64,000 bases of DNA. It comes from Armigeres subalbatus. Its lineage: Eukaryota; Arthropoda; Insecta; Diptera; Culicidae. The DNA lies in assembly GCF_024139115.2 (NCBI RefSeq), contig NC_085139.1, forward strand, positions 67,499,203 through 67,563,202, given 5' to 3'. Shown here piece by piece: positions 1-11,808 of this stretch. The position numbers and the translations under genes were made by a program. Position 1 is the first letter of the stretch. Each line of letters opens with the position of its first letter. Under the pieces are notes generated by a model. That model ran no database searches. It was not told where the DNA came from and saw only the letters and a program-made list of their open reading frames with translations.

Positions 1-532
1 GTGTAAATGGTTTTACATATGGCTGTAGCCTACATTCGGGTAGAGGAGCCATTTTCGGAATGTTTGCCTTGGCACTCTCATTTTAACAATATTGACATGC
101 TTTCCTAATTCGTTTCATTCCGGCATCTATATTTATTACATGATATTTCTGTTGAACCGCTGCTATCGCTGCCTTCAACTTTTTGTGTTTATATTGTTCA
201 TGTTGATTTTTTAAAATGAGATTAGTCAAGTGGTGCCGTGCTGGAAGTATATATGGATAACGTGCAGCATAAGGAACACATTTTGCATCCTTGTATCTGG
301 TTTCTGATTTGAGCGTACCATTTGAGTCCAAAAAGGGTGTAAGTGTTCGTATTCTACTGGTTTTGTCTACCTGACGTTTAACGAGCAGTTCTGTCATTTC
401 ATCCGGAAATTCTTCCCATTGCGCCTTTTGGATCAATAGATTTTCAGCATTTTCCATGTCAATTGCGGTTACTCTCATGTCGAACGATTTATTGTTTACT
501 TTTGCCTTAAGTTTCCTCACATAATTTTACAA
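1..532 (-). pseudogene. BEL/Pao integrase N-terminal fragment, with in-frame stop
   Basis: Residues ILPARHHLTNLILKNQHEQYKH and the later CQYC give an HHCC zinc-binding module, the N-terminal domain of retroelement integrases. Directly after CQYC a TAA stop (83-85) interrupts the frame, yet the same frame continues with recognisable integrase-like sequence (PLPECRLQPYVKPFT) to base 1. The break is therefore a nonsense mutation in an otherwise continuing domain. The catalytic core would lie outside the window. Confidence 0.75.
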
Positions 533-1087
533 CTAGGCTAACGGCTCTTTTAGGCGTGTCCAATCTGAACACCATTCGATGTTCATCCATTCCAGATTAG
601 GTTTATTAATTTTCTTTATGGAGAACACAGGACGAAGCTCTTCGTGGTTACGATCTGAGACATCCTTTTCCTTTTCCATTTGTGGCCACTCCTTTTCAGG
701 TAGTCTTAAAAACGCAGGGCCTTGTATCCATATGGATTTAGTGTTGATGACTTTGGTTCCTTCATCAGCTGGATTTAATGCTGTATTTATATAGCGCCAT
801 TGAGACTGTAAGGTGCTATCAAGTATTTCACTTACTCGGCATTGAACGAACTGTTTGTACTTCCTTAGCTCTGACGTAATCCAACTCAACACTGTTTTCG
901 AGTCAGACCAGTATGTCACCTGATCTATTTTTAGTCTTAATTCTTGTTGAATCGTGTTTGACAATCTAGTCCCTAATACAGCGGCTTGCAGTTCCAAGCG
1001 AGGTATTGATATAATTTTGGTTGGAGCAACTTTTGATTTTGCGGCTACGATCGTGACATCAATACTCTTTTCACTTAGCGTCCTCAT
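533..1087 (-). pseudogene. BEL/Pao RNase H region
   Basis: This 184-residue frame holds ISIPRLELQAAVLGTRLS followed by QVTYWSDSKTVLSWI, the pattern of the RNase H fold in BEL/Pao Pol, with the acidic E of RLEL and D of WSDS in the expected places. SQWRYINTALNPADEGTK matches the conserved end of the domain. It sits between the RT fragment and the integrase fragment, as the polyprotein order requires. It lacks a natural start and is bounded by frame breaks on both sides. Confidence 0.8.
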
Positions 1088-1350
1088 GTATATAACAGCA
1101 GCAAATGCATTTAACGAAGCATCACAGAATACGTGAATCTCCTTTTGTCACCGCTTTCAAATAGGAATAGCATCTCGGTACTTCCAGGTAATTGAGATAA
1201 TAAAGTTTTCCTATCCATTTTTCCCATCTCTCAGCTATGGCTTTGGGGATCTTCGTGTCCCAGTCTATTCCCAACCGCCAAATATCCTGCATAATGATTT
1301 TGACTCGATCGTGAGGTGAGCGATCAATCCTAAGGGATCATAAATACTCA

Positions 1351-2097
1351 TTATGAAAGAAAGAGCTTGTCTTTTGTAGGTGGTATTGTTATTTCATCCA
1401 AACTATTTGTTTTAAATATGAATTGATCGTTCAGAGTATTCCAATGCATTCCTAGAACCTTATGGTAAGATTCGTCTTCGTCATCAAGACTAACTTCCGA
1501 TAGCAAAGAGATTCTGTCATTCGGTATTTGTTTCAGTAACGATTTGGAGTTTGAGATAAAGTTTCTCATCCTAAAGTTACCTGCATCATGTATTTGTATG
1601 ACGTCCGTTGTCACCTTGATTGCTTTATCCAGATCATGAAAACTATCTAGGTAATCATCTACATAATGATTCTTGATAATTGCTTCTACTGCATCTGGGC
1701 TATCATTTCTGTATTTCTCTGCATGTGAGTTTTTCACAAACTGTGCGCAGGCTGGTGAGCATGTAGCTCCAAATGACATGACCTGCATTTCATATATATC
1801 TACTCGAATATTGGGTTGTTTCCTGTAGACGATTCTTTGCGCGAACCTGTCTTCCTCTTTAATGGCTACCCGGTGAAACATTTCCTGGATGTCTCCGGTT
1901 ACTGCTATTGGGCCTTCCCGAAATCTAATTTTGATTCCTAATGATGATTCAGTCATATCTGGTCCCGAAAGCAATTGTGAATTCAATGATATTCCGTTTA
2001 TTTTAGCAGCTGCATCGAACACCATTCTTGGTTTTTGCTTATTCTTGTTTATCGTTATGAAGTGTGGCAAGTAGAACGTTTTGAGGTTCTCAACCAT
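1351..2097 (-). pseudogene. BEL/Pao reverse transcriptase fragment
   Basis: About 248 residues match the BEL/Pao reverse transcriptase core. RMVFDAAAKINGISLN and AVTGDIQEMFHRVAI carry the first catalytic aspartate region (D of TGDI), MSFGATCSPACAQF is the family's substrate-binding loop, and HYVDDYLDSF contains the YVDD active-site box. The family uses this enzyme to copy its RNA into DNA in the particle. The frame is lost at 1351, and the conserved sequence between 1090 and 1350 is in other frames, so the copy is inactive as it stands. Confidence 0.85.
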
Positions 2098-2135
2098 ATA
2101 TTCCTCAGGGCTTAGTTTCTTTAAGTATCCTTTTG

Positions 2136-3599
2136 CTACGTACTCATCGATTTTATCATGATACCATTTTTCAAGTCATTCTGCTTTTCTAGCTTCTTTT
2201 CCTGCATCAAAAACCGACTTAATGCGGTTTGAAAGCTGTTAGGGAGTTCCACTTTATCATTTTTCCAAAGCAAACCTATTTCATATCCTTTCTCCTTTGG
2301 TTTCCAAGTGTCTTTCATGATTGCTAAAGCACGTTCATCAACCTTTGATATTAATTCGTTCTGAGGTATTTTAACTCCGAATGCTTCTGTGGAGAAGTAA
2401 TCTGACATAATTTGTCTTATAGATTTCTCCTCGCTAACATCTTCCATTACAACCAGCAACCGTTCTGGTCGTCCGAATGGATTAGGTGGAGCTCGACTAT
2501 TGCCAAACAATACCCAACCTAGTCGAGTTTTTGAAGCTATTGGTTCATTAAAACCTCTCGACCTCTCTTCTAAGCTTTTGAATAAATATGCATGCGGCAG
2601 TCCTAACAATATCGTAGGACTTGCCTCTTCGTAAGACTCCAACTCAATCCCGTCAAGATAAGGATATTGCCTTTTCAATGATTGGTAATCAATTGTTTGG
2701 GAAGGTAACGAAAGTTCTTTCATTGTACACAAATCTTTCAACTTAAATGACTTTCCTTCCGTGCTGCATATTTTCACCTCAATTGATTTGCTATTCTCCT
2801 CTTGAATGTCTCCATTCGTCCAAGCTAGGGTCAAGGATTTGTTAGTTCCAGATGCATTAAGCTGTTCCGACATATTTTTATCAATCAAACTTACAGATGA
2901 CCCAGAGTCAAGAAACATGTGTGTTCTTACTCGTCGATTGCCATTAATTAATGTAATGGGTAAGATTTGATAATAAACTTTGTTACAACCTTGCGAATGG
3001 TAATTAACGTTACCAGTTATTACCTTCACTTCTGACTTTTTACTTTCCCCAGAATTGGAATGTAATAAGCGATTGTGATGGTTATTACAACCTTCAATAT
3101 TACAAGGTCTTTTTTCCCGACAAGTTTTCAGCGAATGATTTGGTTTGCAACACGAGAAACAAAGCTGTTTATCGGCAACAAATTGTCTTCGTTTCTCAAC
3201 AGTCATTTTTCTAAATTCAAAACAAGTCGATAATTTATGGTCTTTACCACACTTCAGACACTTTCTTCGTCTTTCGTTAAGGAAGTTTACTCTGTTTGGT
3301 TTATCATATCTTGTTGTTCTTTCGATTGGTTTACCTTTCTCTGCCAACAACATTGTTGCTAATTTTTGTTGTGGCTTCAACCAGTCGTAGAAGTCTCCTA
3401 TTGTTGGTGCTCTAAATGGATTTGCTAAAGAGGAAAGTTCCTTTTGTTCGTGTAAGTTAGTTAGCCAGTTCTGATGCAAACTAGGTGGTAACTTACAAGC
3501 AAGATCTTTGAGCAATCTGGGGTCGTTTAAATATTCCTCATGGTCGAGGCATCTCATATTTATGACCAAGTTTTCAATCCCAGAAATAAAATCTATCAT
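2136..3599 (-). pseudogene. BEL/Pao Gag C-terminus, zinc knuckles and aspartic protease
   Basis: The 487-residue frame begins inside the Gag domain (LDHEEYLNDPRLLKDLACKL). Around residues 112-180 come zinc knuckles (CLKCGKDHKLSTC, CFSCCKPNHSLKTC, then CNIEGCNNHHNRLLH), which in this family bind element RNA. A DUF1758-type retropepsin-like domain follows, with the catalytic triplet DSG in HMFLDSGSSVSLID and a downstream LLGLPHAYLF segment. The frame ends about 40 bases before the reverse-transcriptase frame opens, and the linker sequence continues in that other frame, so a frameshift near 2165 separates protease from RT. The listed first residue is only the first possible one after the upstream frame break, not a real start. 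Confidence 0.82.
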
Positions 3600-4243
3600 A
3601 GTTTGAGGAAAATCAAACTTTGGGTTTTTAAAGCTAGAACATCTTGTAAAAGACCCGCGTATATTAACTCAATGTTACCAAATTGGTCTTCTAGTCTTTC
3701 CATAATTGAATGCACGTTACAAGAATCTATAAGGAGTGCATTCACTGAACGCAATGCTTTTCCTTTAAGACTCTTCTGTAGTCTGTTCAAATTTTCTAAA
3801 TCTGAGAAATTTCCTTGCTTAGTTGTTTCGAGAAAAATCTGTTTGAATCTAGACCACACTCTGTAATTTCCGTCAAAGTAAGGCAAGTCCATTAAAGACT
3901 GTCTTACCATGTGTCTTTCCACAGTGACGTTCCCTGTTTTATCTATACTATTAACTTTGTTCACAATAGCATCTAGAGCCTTTATTTGCGAAGTTTGAGG
4001 GTCGTCGTTTGATTTAGTACTCAATAATGCGACCTTTTGTGTAAGTGCCTGATAGTCGGCTTTAATTTTACCACATTTGAAACATGTCCATGGCTCTTCT
4101 GCTGTTGGACGATGTTTTAGATTAACACAGTGTAGGTGAAACCAGCGATCACAATCATCGCAGGCCACCATACAACCCTTGTCATCTTTGTCCTGGCAAA
4201 GACGACAATGCCCATTTTTGTTGATGGTAAATTTAACATCCAT
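3596..4243 (-). pseudogene. BEL/Pao Gag N-terminal part with PHD finger
   Basis: This frame starts at a true ATG (4243) and encodes about 215 residues. Residues 12-57 hold a Cys4-His-Cys3 pattern (CRLC, CMVAC, CDRWFHLHC, CFKC) that fits a PHD finger, a zinc-binding module usually recognising histone tails. It is followed by a heptad-like stretch and the start of a BEL-type Gag domain (around LPYFDGNYRVWSRFKQIF). The frame stops at 3596, inside the Gag domain, whose continuation is in the next frame (2136-3599) with a 4-base overlap. I read this as a frameshift in a dead copy rather than programmed frameshifting, because other frame breaks follow downstream. A PHD finger ahead of Gag occurs in some insect BEL elements; its role here is inference. 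Confidence 0.8.
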
Positions 4244-5340
4244 CTTCTCTAAGGATACACAAACTCTAAACCAAATGTAATTTTGTTATTCCTGATCTGG
4301 ATTGAACGTGTTTGGAAACCCTATCAATTAACTTTGTTTGTGAAAAGGAAAATTTGACTATTATTCACTAGTGCTTCTCTCAAATTTTGAATATTCACAA
4401 AATATGCATAAATATATATTTTTTGGAATTTTTTGTTACGACTTACTTTTGTTGCATCGGCTTACGATCTCCCGGAAATGTTAACCGTGTCTGCAGCAGC
4501 GGATATTCCTCCAGATGATAGTCACCAGTTCCAGAATTTTCTCCACTTCGTCGGTGCTCGTTCCTCTGACCTCTGTGGACGCTGGTTATTTTAGCGAACT
4601 ATGCGCAATCACTTTTCTTCTTCCTTTTTGTTTTTGTGAGTTGATTTTTTTTTTTTTTTTTTTTTCACAAGACTTCTTCTTCGTGAACTATTTTCGCGAT
4701 TATTCCACGAAACAAAATCCTTCGCAAAGTTCACGCGATTTTCACTATTTGGTTTGAAGCTACACTAGAACAGTCAGATTTCTACTGACTCGAAGATCGC
4801 AATTGTTCACGCGATTTTCACTAACAGCTTAAGCCACACTAGAACAGTCAGATTTCTACTGACTCGAAGTTCGCGATTGTTCACGCGATTTTCACTGACA
4901 GCTTAAGCCACACTAGAACAGTCAGATTTCTACTGACTCGAAGATCGCAATTGTTCACGCGATTTTCACTAACAGCTTAAGCCACACTATAACAGTCAGA
5001 TTTCAACTGACTGGAAGTTCGCAACTCCTAGACGGACCTCTCCTTTCGTTAATGACCGTCCTCCAAAGGTTCCTCTGCTGGAGCCACCAAAATGTCGACG
5101 CCACCGTTCTCCTAAGGCCTTTGATTCCGTTCCTCTGGGGATGACAAGGCCTATCGAAGCTCCTGGGCCAACGTTTGTCGCCGAATGATCTCGAGTAGTT
5201 ACTTGGTTTTCAAAGGAGAACACTTTCGCTACCGGCGACCTTTTGAATTGCTTTCAGCTACTTTTTTCTCCAGTCAAGGAGAGAAGTTTTCACTTAAGCA
5301 ATGAACTAATTACCTTCTATTAACACTGAACTATTTACCT
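4244..5340 (-). other. Leader and LTR-like region of the BEL/Pao element
   Basis: No coding signal. On the minus strand, a TGGTGGCTCC sequence (5080-5089 region) is preceded after three T by a terminal CGTCGACA, so an LTR could end near 5093 with a primer-binding site next to it; this is inference. A poly-T run lies at 4647-4668. The stretch 4730-5027 is a tandem repeat, listed separately. I could not place the outer LTR boundary. Confidence 0.4.
4730..5027. repeat. Four-copy tandem repeat, 74-bp period
   Basis: Copies begin with TTCACGCGATTTTCACT at 4730, 4806, 4880 and 4954, spaced 76, 74 and 74 bases. Each contains GAACAGTCAGATTTCTACTG or a close variant. The array lies between the putative LTR end and the Gag start of the BEL element, so it may be part of the element's untranslated leader. 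Confidence 0.9.
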
Positions 5341-5893
5341 GCACTTAGTCGGGAGTTGTTCGGATTCATTCACGAGAACCCTGGAGTGAGTTTTGAACTT
5401 GATTTATTTGAGGCAATATGTACAATATGGGTCTTAATACTACATGGTGTAACATCGATATGTATATTAAATAATGGTTTTATTTCAGCTGGTATTTTTC
5501 CGAATCCTTTCAATACCAGCTTTTTAGTCTATTTCCTACTGTAATCTAAAAATAATACTATGGCCTCATAAGGGCTAAATTTTATTATCATTTTCCTATT
5601 TGCTTATGGCATTTCCAGATCAGGAGAAGATTGCAACACATTTGTAGAGCTTAACGTATCCTTGCTAAAGGATAAAGAGAGATGGATAATTTATGCACGC
5701 GTGTGTATTGCGTGGGCGTGTTTTTCTTATCTCATGCGCTGTCTCAAACTAACATCTGCTTAGCATAGAAAATGTTATGCAAAGGAGAGGGTTCGTTTTT
5801 TCTCTACTTTTCATTTCATTTTCTTAAGAATTGTATCTGCATCTAGTCCGGACCAGAACTTGCCAGTTCGTCCTGATTTTCATTCGAAATTAA
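5341..5893. other. Unassigned DNA between BEL and R4 elements
   Basis: AT-rich with short open frames only. It may contain the outer part of the BEL LTR. No RNA gene, terminal inverted repeat or coding signal recognised. Confidence 0.5.
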
Positions 5894-8354
5894 TTACCTC
5901 GCGTCTACATCAACGAAAGGGAGTTCTACAACCACATCCGAAACGACAAAGCCGACTTTGGCGAGGGCCTTCCGGAGATTGGAGAAGTCACGCAGTTTTG
6001 GTCCAATCTATGGGAGAACCCCGTCATACACAACGGCGATGGGGTGTGGATGGCAGAAGAAGAGCAATATTGTGGTGGAATTGGAGACATGACCGCTATC
6101 AACGTGACCGCCCAAGACATACGTGAGGCTACTCGGTATACCAGGAATTGGGCTGCACCAGGACCCGATTTTGTGCATAATTTCTGGTATAAAAAACTCA
6201 CAACGGTCCACGGGCGGATGGCGGAATGCTTCAACACGGTACTAGCTAACCCCGAGCAGCTACCGGAATTCATCACTAGGGGTGCCACTTATCTTCTGCC
6301 GAAGGATCGGAACACTTTGAACCCTGCCAAGTACAGACCAATAACGTGCCTTTCGAGTCTGTACAAAGTGCTGTCATCGGTAATAGCGAGGAGGGTGCAG
6401 AACCATTGCGACGTCAACAACCTGATGACCGAGGAACAAAAAGGTTGTCGACGTAACACACGAGGCTGCAAGGATCAGGTCATCATTGATGCAGTCGTTG
6501 TTGGGCAGGCCACCCACAAGCAAAGAAACCTGAGCATGGCGTATATCGACTATAAAAAGGCATACGACTCAGTACCTCACTCTTACCTTCTTAAGGTACT
6601 GCAGTTGTATAAGATAGACGGTAACGTCATCAGGCTAATGCAGCACGCTATGGGGATGTGGAGCACATCCCTACACATTACCGACGGAGAAAAGGTGTTA
6701 CGGTCCAGGACTCTCAGCATCAGGAGGAGCATATTCCAAGGCGATACCTTTAGTCCTCTATGGTTTTGCCTTGCCATGAACCCTCTTAGCAGAGCACTCA
6801 ACCAACACAACTATGGCTATCATTTGAAGGGTGGGGAAAGGAGTACAAACATTACCCACACCTTATTTATGGACGACTTGAAGCTGTTTGCGGAATCTGT
6901 GGAGAAGCTGCACCAATTTCTGCGGCTTGTAACGGTATTCAGCAACGACATCCGGATGGAGTTTGGTATCGATAAATGTCGATCTATACATCTACACCGG
7001 GGTCACCTGGTGGATGCCGACTGTTTCCGCGTCAACGAACAGGAGGAGATTCGAAACATGGTTGAAGGCGAAACGTACAAGTTCCTAGGTTTCCTGCAAC
7101 TGAAAGGAATTCGCCATACGACGATCAAGAAAGAGCTGCAGGAAAAGTTCTTGCATCGTGTCAACGGTATTTTGAAGAGCCTCTTGTCGGCCGGCAACAA
7201 GGTGAAGGCGATAAACACGTTTGCTGTGCCCTTGTTGACATACAGTTTCGGGGTGGTGAAGTGGACCAAGACTGACTTGGAGGCGTTAGAACGAGCAGTA
7301 CGAGTGGCGTTCATTACGCATCGCATGCGTCATCCAAAATCGTCCATTGAGAGAGTCACCCTGCCACGTACAGTAGGAGGAAGAGGCGTCACCGATATAC
7401 AAACACTATGTGTTTCCCAGATCCAGCAGTTGCGAAGATACTTCGTGGAAAGCCAGAACCGCCACGAAATCTATCGCGCTGTGTGTGAAGCTGACCACGG
7501 ATTCAGTGCCCTGCATCTGGCGCAGGAGGACTATCAGCTGAATTGCGACATCAAATCTGTCGACGAGATGATCGCATCGTGGAAGCAGAAGGAGTTACAT
7601 GGGACGCACCCCATCAACTGGAGCTGGAATATATCGACAAAGCGGCGTCGAATACGTGGCTGGTGCGGGTGAACTCTTCTCGGAAACAGAAGGATTCATG
7701 GTAGCCATCCAGGACCGGGTAATTGCGACGAAGAACTATCGGCACTATATATTGCACGAAAACGTGGAGGACCGCTGCAGGAAGTGCAATTCAGTAGGAG
7801 AGACGATCGAACATATCGTGTCCGGGTGTTCAGCCTTAGCTGATTCAGCCTATCTCGGTCGTCATAACGAAGTAGCCAAGATTGTGCACCAACAGCTTGC
7901 TTTAAAGCACAACTTGGTTAACCAGTTTGTCGCCTACTACAAATATGTGCCTGTCCCGGTTCTGGAAAATAGTTTCGTGAAGCTGTACTGGGATCGCGAG
8001 ATCATAACGGATGTCCTCATTCGTGCCAATCGGCCCGATATTGTGGTCTACGACAAAAGGATGAAGCGGGTAACCCTCATCGACATTGCTGTACCGCTAG
8101 ACCATAATGTCCAAACAACATTCTCCAACAAGATAACGAAGTACCACGACTTGGCGGAGGAGTTGAAGCAGATGTGGCACCTGGAAGACGTGCGTATAAT
8201 TCCGGTTGTTATCTCAGCAACCGGAATCGTCCCGAAATCTCTTCTGAGATCCTTAGGAGAGCTGGAACTATCTCATAACCTCCATAGCATCCAAAAGACA
8301 GTGGTTCTTGGAACTTGCAGCATCGTAAGAAGATTCCTGAACCACCATAACTAA
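5894..8354 (+). pseudogene. R4-like reverse transcriptase / restriction-like endonuclease
   Basis: The RT domain shows YLLPKDRNTLNPAKYRPIT, AYIDYKKAYDSVPHS (first catalytic Asp), SIFQGDTFSPLWFCLAM and LFMDDLKLFAES (catalytic DD as FMDD). The C-terminal part has a zinc motif CRKCNSVGETIEHIVSGC and an RPDIVVYDKRMKRVTLIDIAV block, which carries the PD and D/K-type residues of the restriction-like endonuclease that nicks the target in this clade. The frame changes twice within 7600-7675 (frame 2, then frame 1, then frame 3), so RT and endonuclease are no longer joined. In-frame homology extends upstream of 6044 to about 5900 without an ATG, consistent with 5' truncation. Confidence 0.8.
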
Positions 8355-8614
8355 TACATCCGGTGCAAACGTTTATTATAGGATTTTAAGTCAACCGGCG
8401 AATGAGATCCACAGAGCCTAATCCCCTTTGGCATTCAGATTGCCCGGGGTAGGTGAAAATTCCCAGCACGCTTGCTGAGGAAGTGCCAAAACTCTATAAT
8501 AACAAGAATTAAAATTGAAGTTGGAGGGCCAAGCCGGCCGATCACTGTACATGTTAAAAATAATTGTAGATCAAAAGATGTGTAAATAAAGAAGAATTTT
8601 ACTTTTAAAAAAAA
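8355..8614 (+). other. 3' UTR of the R4-like element
   Basis: Non-coding, following the stop after the endonuclease. It ends with AATAAA at 8585-8590 and a short A run at 8607-8614. This defines the 3' boundary of the insertion. Confidence 0.7.
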
Positions 8615-8734
8615 CTATATACTCGCCAGCCATTTAACTCGCTGCTCTTATTGGCTTTTCACCAGTAGCTAATTGAAACAAACTACGGAAAAATTATTCT
8701 CCTTCGACCCAAAAAAGCGCTGATCACTCTACCG

Positions 8735-9440
8735 TTGTAGACGATGGAGGTGTCATCTGCGAACAGAGACATAATGCCGCCTTATGGAGGTTCTGGCCTG
8801 TCGGAGGTGAACAGATTGAAAAGCAGGAGCTCGGGTATACTGCCCTGGGAGACGCCTGCGAAGATGTTGTGCTCATTGGAACTCGCTCCGCTTTTTGAGA
8901 CCCGGAATGTCCTTGCCGACAGGTTGAGGATTTTCACCAGGTAGCTGGAAAGACTGCAGCGTTGTAGTTTGTACACCAGGTCATCATGCCATACATTGTC
9001 GAACGCCTTCCCGACATCGAGTAAAAGAGACAGACTTGTTCCGCCTGAGGACGTTGGCAACTCGGATCAGTTGTTGAACGGTGGATCGTTCGGCGTCGGA
9101 ATCCAAACTGTTCCTCGATCAAGATGTTGTGGTGTTCGGCAGACTCAAGTAACCGACTGTGAATCGCCTTTTCAAACACCTTGAATAACCTTGAGAGAAT
9201 GCTGATTAAGCGATAACTTTTCGAGGAGGATGGATCCTTCCCAGGCTTCCGATTGGGAATGACTTTCGCAGACTTCCATGACGATGGGAAAGTACCTGAG
9301 TCGCAGACCCTGATTGGAGAGCAACGAAAGGTGGTCAAAGAATGGAGCACGCATGTGTTCGAGCTCGAGATTTAGGCTGCTGTAGGGACATGCAAGGTAT
9401 CGATGAAGCAGCGATTGAACTACCCTAATAAACGCGTAAT
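8735..9440 (-). pseudogene. Jockey-clade reverse transcriptase fragment
   Basis: Minus-strand pieces in several frames line up as one Jockey-type RT: SSWKSAKVIPNRKPGKDPSS and YRLISILSRLFKVFEKAIHSRL (9172-9350), LLDVGKAFDNVWHDDLVYKL (8990-9030 region), GVSQGSIPELLLFNLFTSD (8790-8850), and in another frame an FADD active-site box at about 8745-8780. The order and spacing match RT motifs 1 to 5. The copy is heavily frame-shifted, lacks endonuclease and ORF1, and has no visible 3' tail. It lies about 120 bases beyond the R4 element. Confidence 0.78.
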
Positions 9441-11438
9441 AAGTCAAATTCGCTGAAATTGTAAATGATTGATACGTCAACTATGATATTATCCGCAATA
9501 AAAAACTGCCTAATATAATACCAGTCATCAGCTACAAATCAATATATGTAATTAGCAAGAATGTGATATAGGACATTTTTTTGCTCATGCTTTTATTAAT
9601 TTTCCAAACTTATCGATATATCGGAATATCGATGTTTCATTCAACGCCGATAATTTTTTATATCGATATTTATTTCGACAATCAAAACATCGATCCAGCA
9701 GTATAGATATTTTCGACAATTCCTTACAATAATTTTTGAAGTAAAATTTTGAATAATTTGTCAGACGAAATCGAATTTTCTCCTGCTAGCTTTATATTTG
9801 ATAGAGCTTTTTTTTTAAACATTTATAATGATGGATTTGCGATCATTATTTCGACTATTTCCTGTAACAGCATAGCACATCATCTTTCACATGTTGCACA
9901 ACAGACTAGTACTGCTACATAGACATTTTTTCGTGGTACAGTGCCGCCATCTACTGAGTGCTAGTGATCATATTTTTTGTCGCAATGCAAGTTTCTTTCT
10001 TGTGGGACATTGAAATCTACCGATTCTACCGTGTGGCTATGCATTTTCTCTGCGAAGCGAATCCTGCGAAGTGATCTATCAGATTGGAAGTTCAAAATTT
10101 ATTCAAATAATTCATGCTTTTATTCAGTATTTTTGATTATTATCCTAATGCAATCTGCTACTACTTCAGATACCATACAAGTCAAGTTGTTGTACCAATC
10201 CTTATTAGTTTGGAAATATAACGAAAATAATGCTTCCGGACGAAATTAACGCTAAATAGCCGTTATTGCTTGGCAAACATGAACAAGCGTTCTTATAAAT
10301 AACGGAAATTTCTTGGGTTTTTGAAAGTCCTTCCTCGAACATTTAAAAAAAAATCGGGATCATGGAACTGAGGAGAAAATTATGTTTTCAAAGGATGTGC
10401 AAAAACGCAATAGCTCGACGAGAATACCTCTCGGTTCTCCATTAACAGTTTACCCGTCAATATGGAATTAATATGCTTAGTGAGAAATCCTATTATCATG
10501 TAGGATCTCCAATCATTCTTAAGGAATTGACAGTCTTGACATGGACATATTTATCAATTCTGAGTCAGAGAACTGACTGTCGCTATGCAATGCGTGCGTA
10601 GTACGATCGCAAAACAGCGAAGCACCAAGCAAGCAAGCATTCCCCCGCGAGGCCGTGCTGCGATTGGATAAAGTGGGTTGTCACTCCGACAATGTATCAA
10701 GTCATAGCGTGGAAGTTTGAACTCATCTTTGCGTAGTGGTTGGATGAGATGGACGCTTTGGGTTATTTTTTTAAATTAACTTAACTAGTGATTTTTTCTT
10801 TCAATTGTATTGTATTGTTGCTTTTCAATCCTGATCGAATGGGAATTAAATAAGGAAAACATTTAAAATGTTTTGGGTTACTTAACCAAGACTATATGGT
10901 TTTTGTATATAACTTCTTTAAGCGAATTTGTTAAAACTTCTGTCTGTGTTAAAAAAACGTGCCGCTAGGTGGTGGAATATATTAAATCATTATTTTACAC
11001 CATTCAAGATATTCTGATATATGAACTATTATACAATGTAAATATTCTTATTGCACAAATTTGAAATTTGTAAAGATGATATCTTAAGCAAAGATCATGT
11101 GGTGGGATTGGACTGTCTTGTGATGGAAACAAATAATTAGGAATTGTACAAATAGGCGTCCCTAGTTGCTTGCGATATTCTTGCATTTGTGAAATATTGC
11201 TCTAGCTTGAGATTTTTCGTATCTATTCCCAAGTTGTATTCGAAAAAAATGTTCAGGATATCCAGGGATACACAACGGTGCTCAGTATAATGAACACTTC
11301 TTCTAAGAGGGGGCGATAGTTAGCAGTCATCTTATGTAGCGTCGTAAAAGATGATTAAATTGTCTTCCGAAACAGCTCAAAAAGTCCGAAATTGGCCGAA
11401 CAATAAAAAAGTTATAGCAATTTCAATTTGGGGTCGAT
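9441..11438. other. Unassigned AT-rich DNA
   Basis: Only short open frames, none protein-like. The 9607-9700 segment has several ATCGAT/TATCGATA motifs. The 10560-10740 part is less AT-rich but has no coding signal. Confidence 0.5.
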
Positions 11439-11808
11439 ATGGTGGGGTGCAGATGGCGGACGGTACGTGGAGGAGGCGAATGAACCACCAGTTGCATCAG
11501 CTGTTGGGAGAACCATCCATCGTTCACACCGCGAAAATCGGACGACTGCGGTGGGCCGGGCACGTAGCCAGAATGTCGGACAGTAACCCGGTGAAAATGG
11601 TTCTCGACAACGATCCGACGGGCACAAGAAGGCGAGGTGCGCAGCGGGCAAGGTGGATCGATCAGGTGGAAGATGACTTGTGGACCCTCCGTAGACTGCG
11701 TGGTTGGCGACGTGTAGCCATGGACCGAGCCGAATGGAGAAGACTCTTATATACCGCACAGGCCACTTCGGCCTTAGTCTGAATAAATAAATAAATAATA
11801 AATAATAA
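11439..11808 (+). mobile_element. RTE-clade retrotransposon, 3'-terminal fragment
   Basis: Nearly identical to the end of the RTE copy at 30145-30494. It encodes the C-terminal part of RTE ORF2 without a break (LRWAGHVARMSDSNPVKMVL, RRRGAQRARWIDQVEDDLW) to a TGA at about 11780, followed by a very short 3' UTR that ends in AATAAATAAATAATA repeats. A short UTR ending in simple repeats is typical of RTE. The copy is strongly 5'-truncated and provides a reference for the broken copy at 29047-30494. Confidence 0.82.

Larger units (their letters stand above)
1..5340 (-). mobile_element. BEL/Pao LTR retrotransposon, degenerate, cut by the window edge
   Basis: Read on the minus strand, the order is leader/LTR-like DNA, PHD finger plus Gag, zinc knuckles plus aspartic protease, reverse transcriptase, RNase H and integrase zinc-binding domain. 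That order, and Gag/protease blocks of the DUF1759/DUF1758 type, are characteristic of insect BEL/Pao elements. The reading frame changes several times (near 3598, 2165, 1090-1350 and 520-533), so no complete polyprotein can be made. The integrase continues past base 1. The upper boundary is uncertain: I could not find a second LTR, and the far LTR would lie outside the window. Confidence 0.85.
5894..8614 (+). mobile_element. R4-clade non-LTR retrotransposon, 5'-truncated
   Basis: Coding homology begins abruptly at about 5894 after a TAA stop, covers a reverse transcriptase and a C-terminal restriction-like endonuclease, and is followed by about 250 bases of 3' UTR with an AATAAA signal (8585-8590) and a short A tail ending at 8614. 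A single ORF with a C-terminal endonuclease instead of an N-terminal APE endonuclease is the architecture of the early-branching R2/R4-type families; the sequence style fits R4/Dong best. I saw no clear target-site duplication. Confidence 0.8.
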
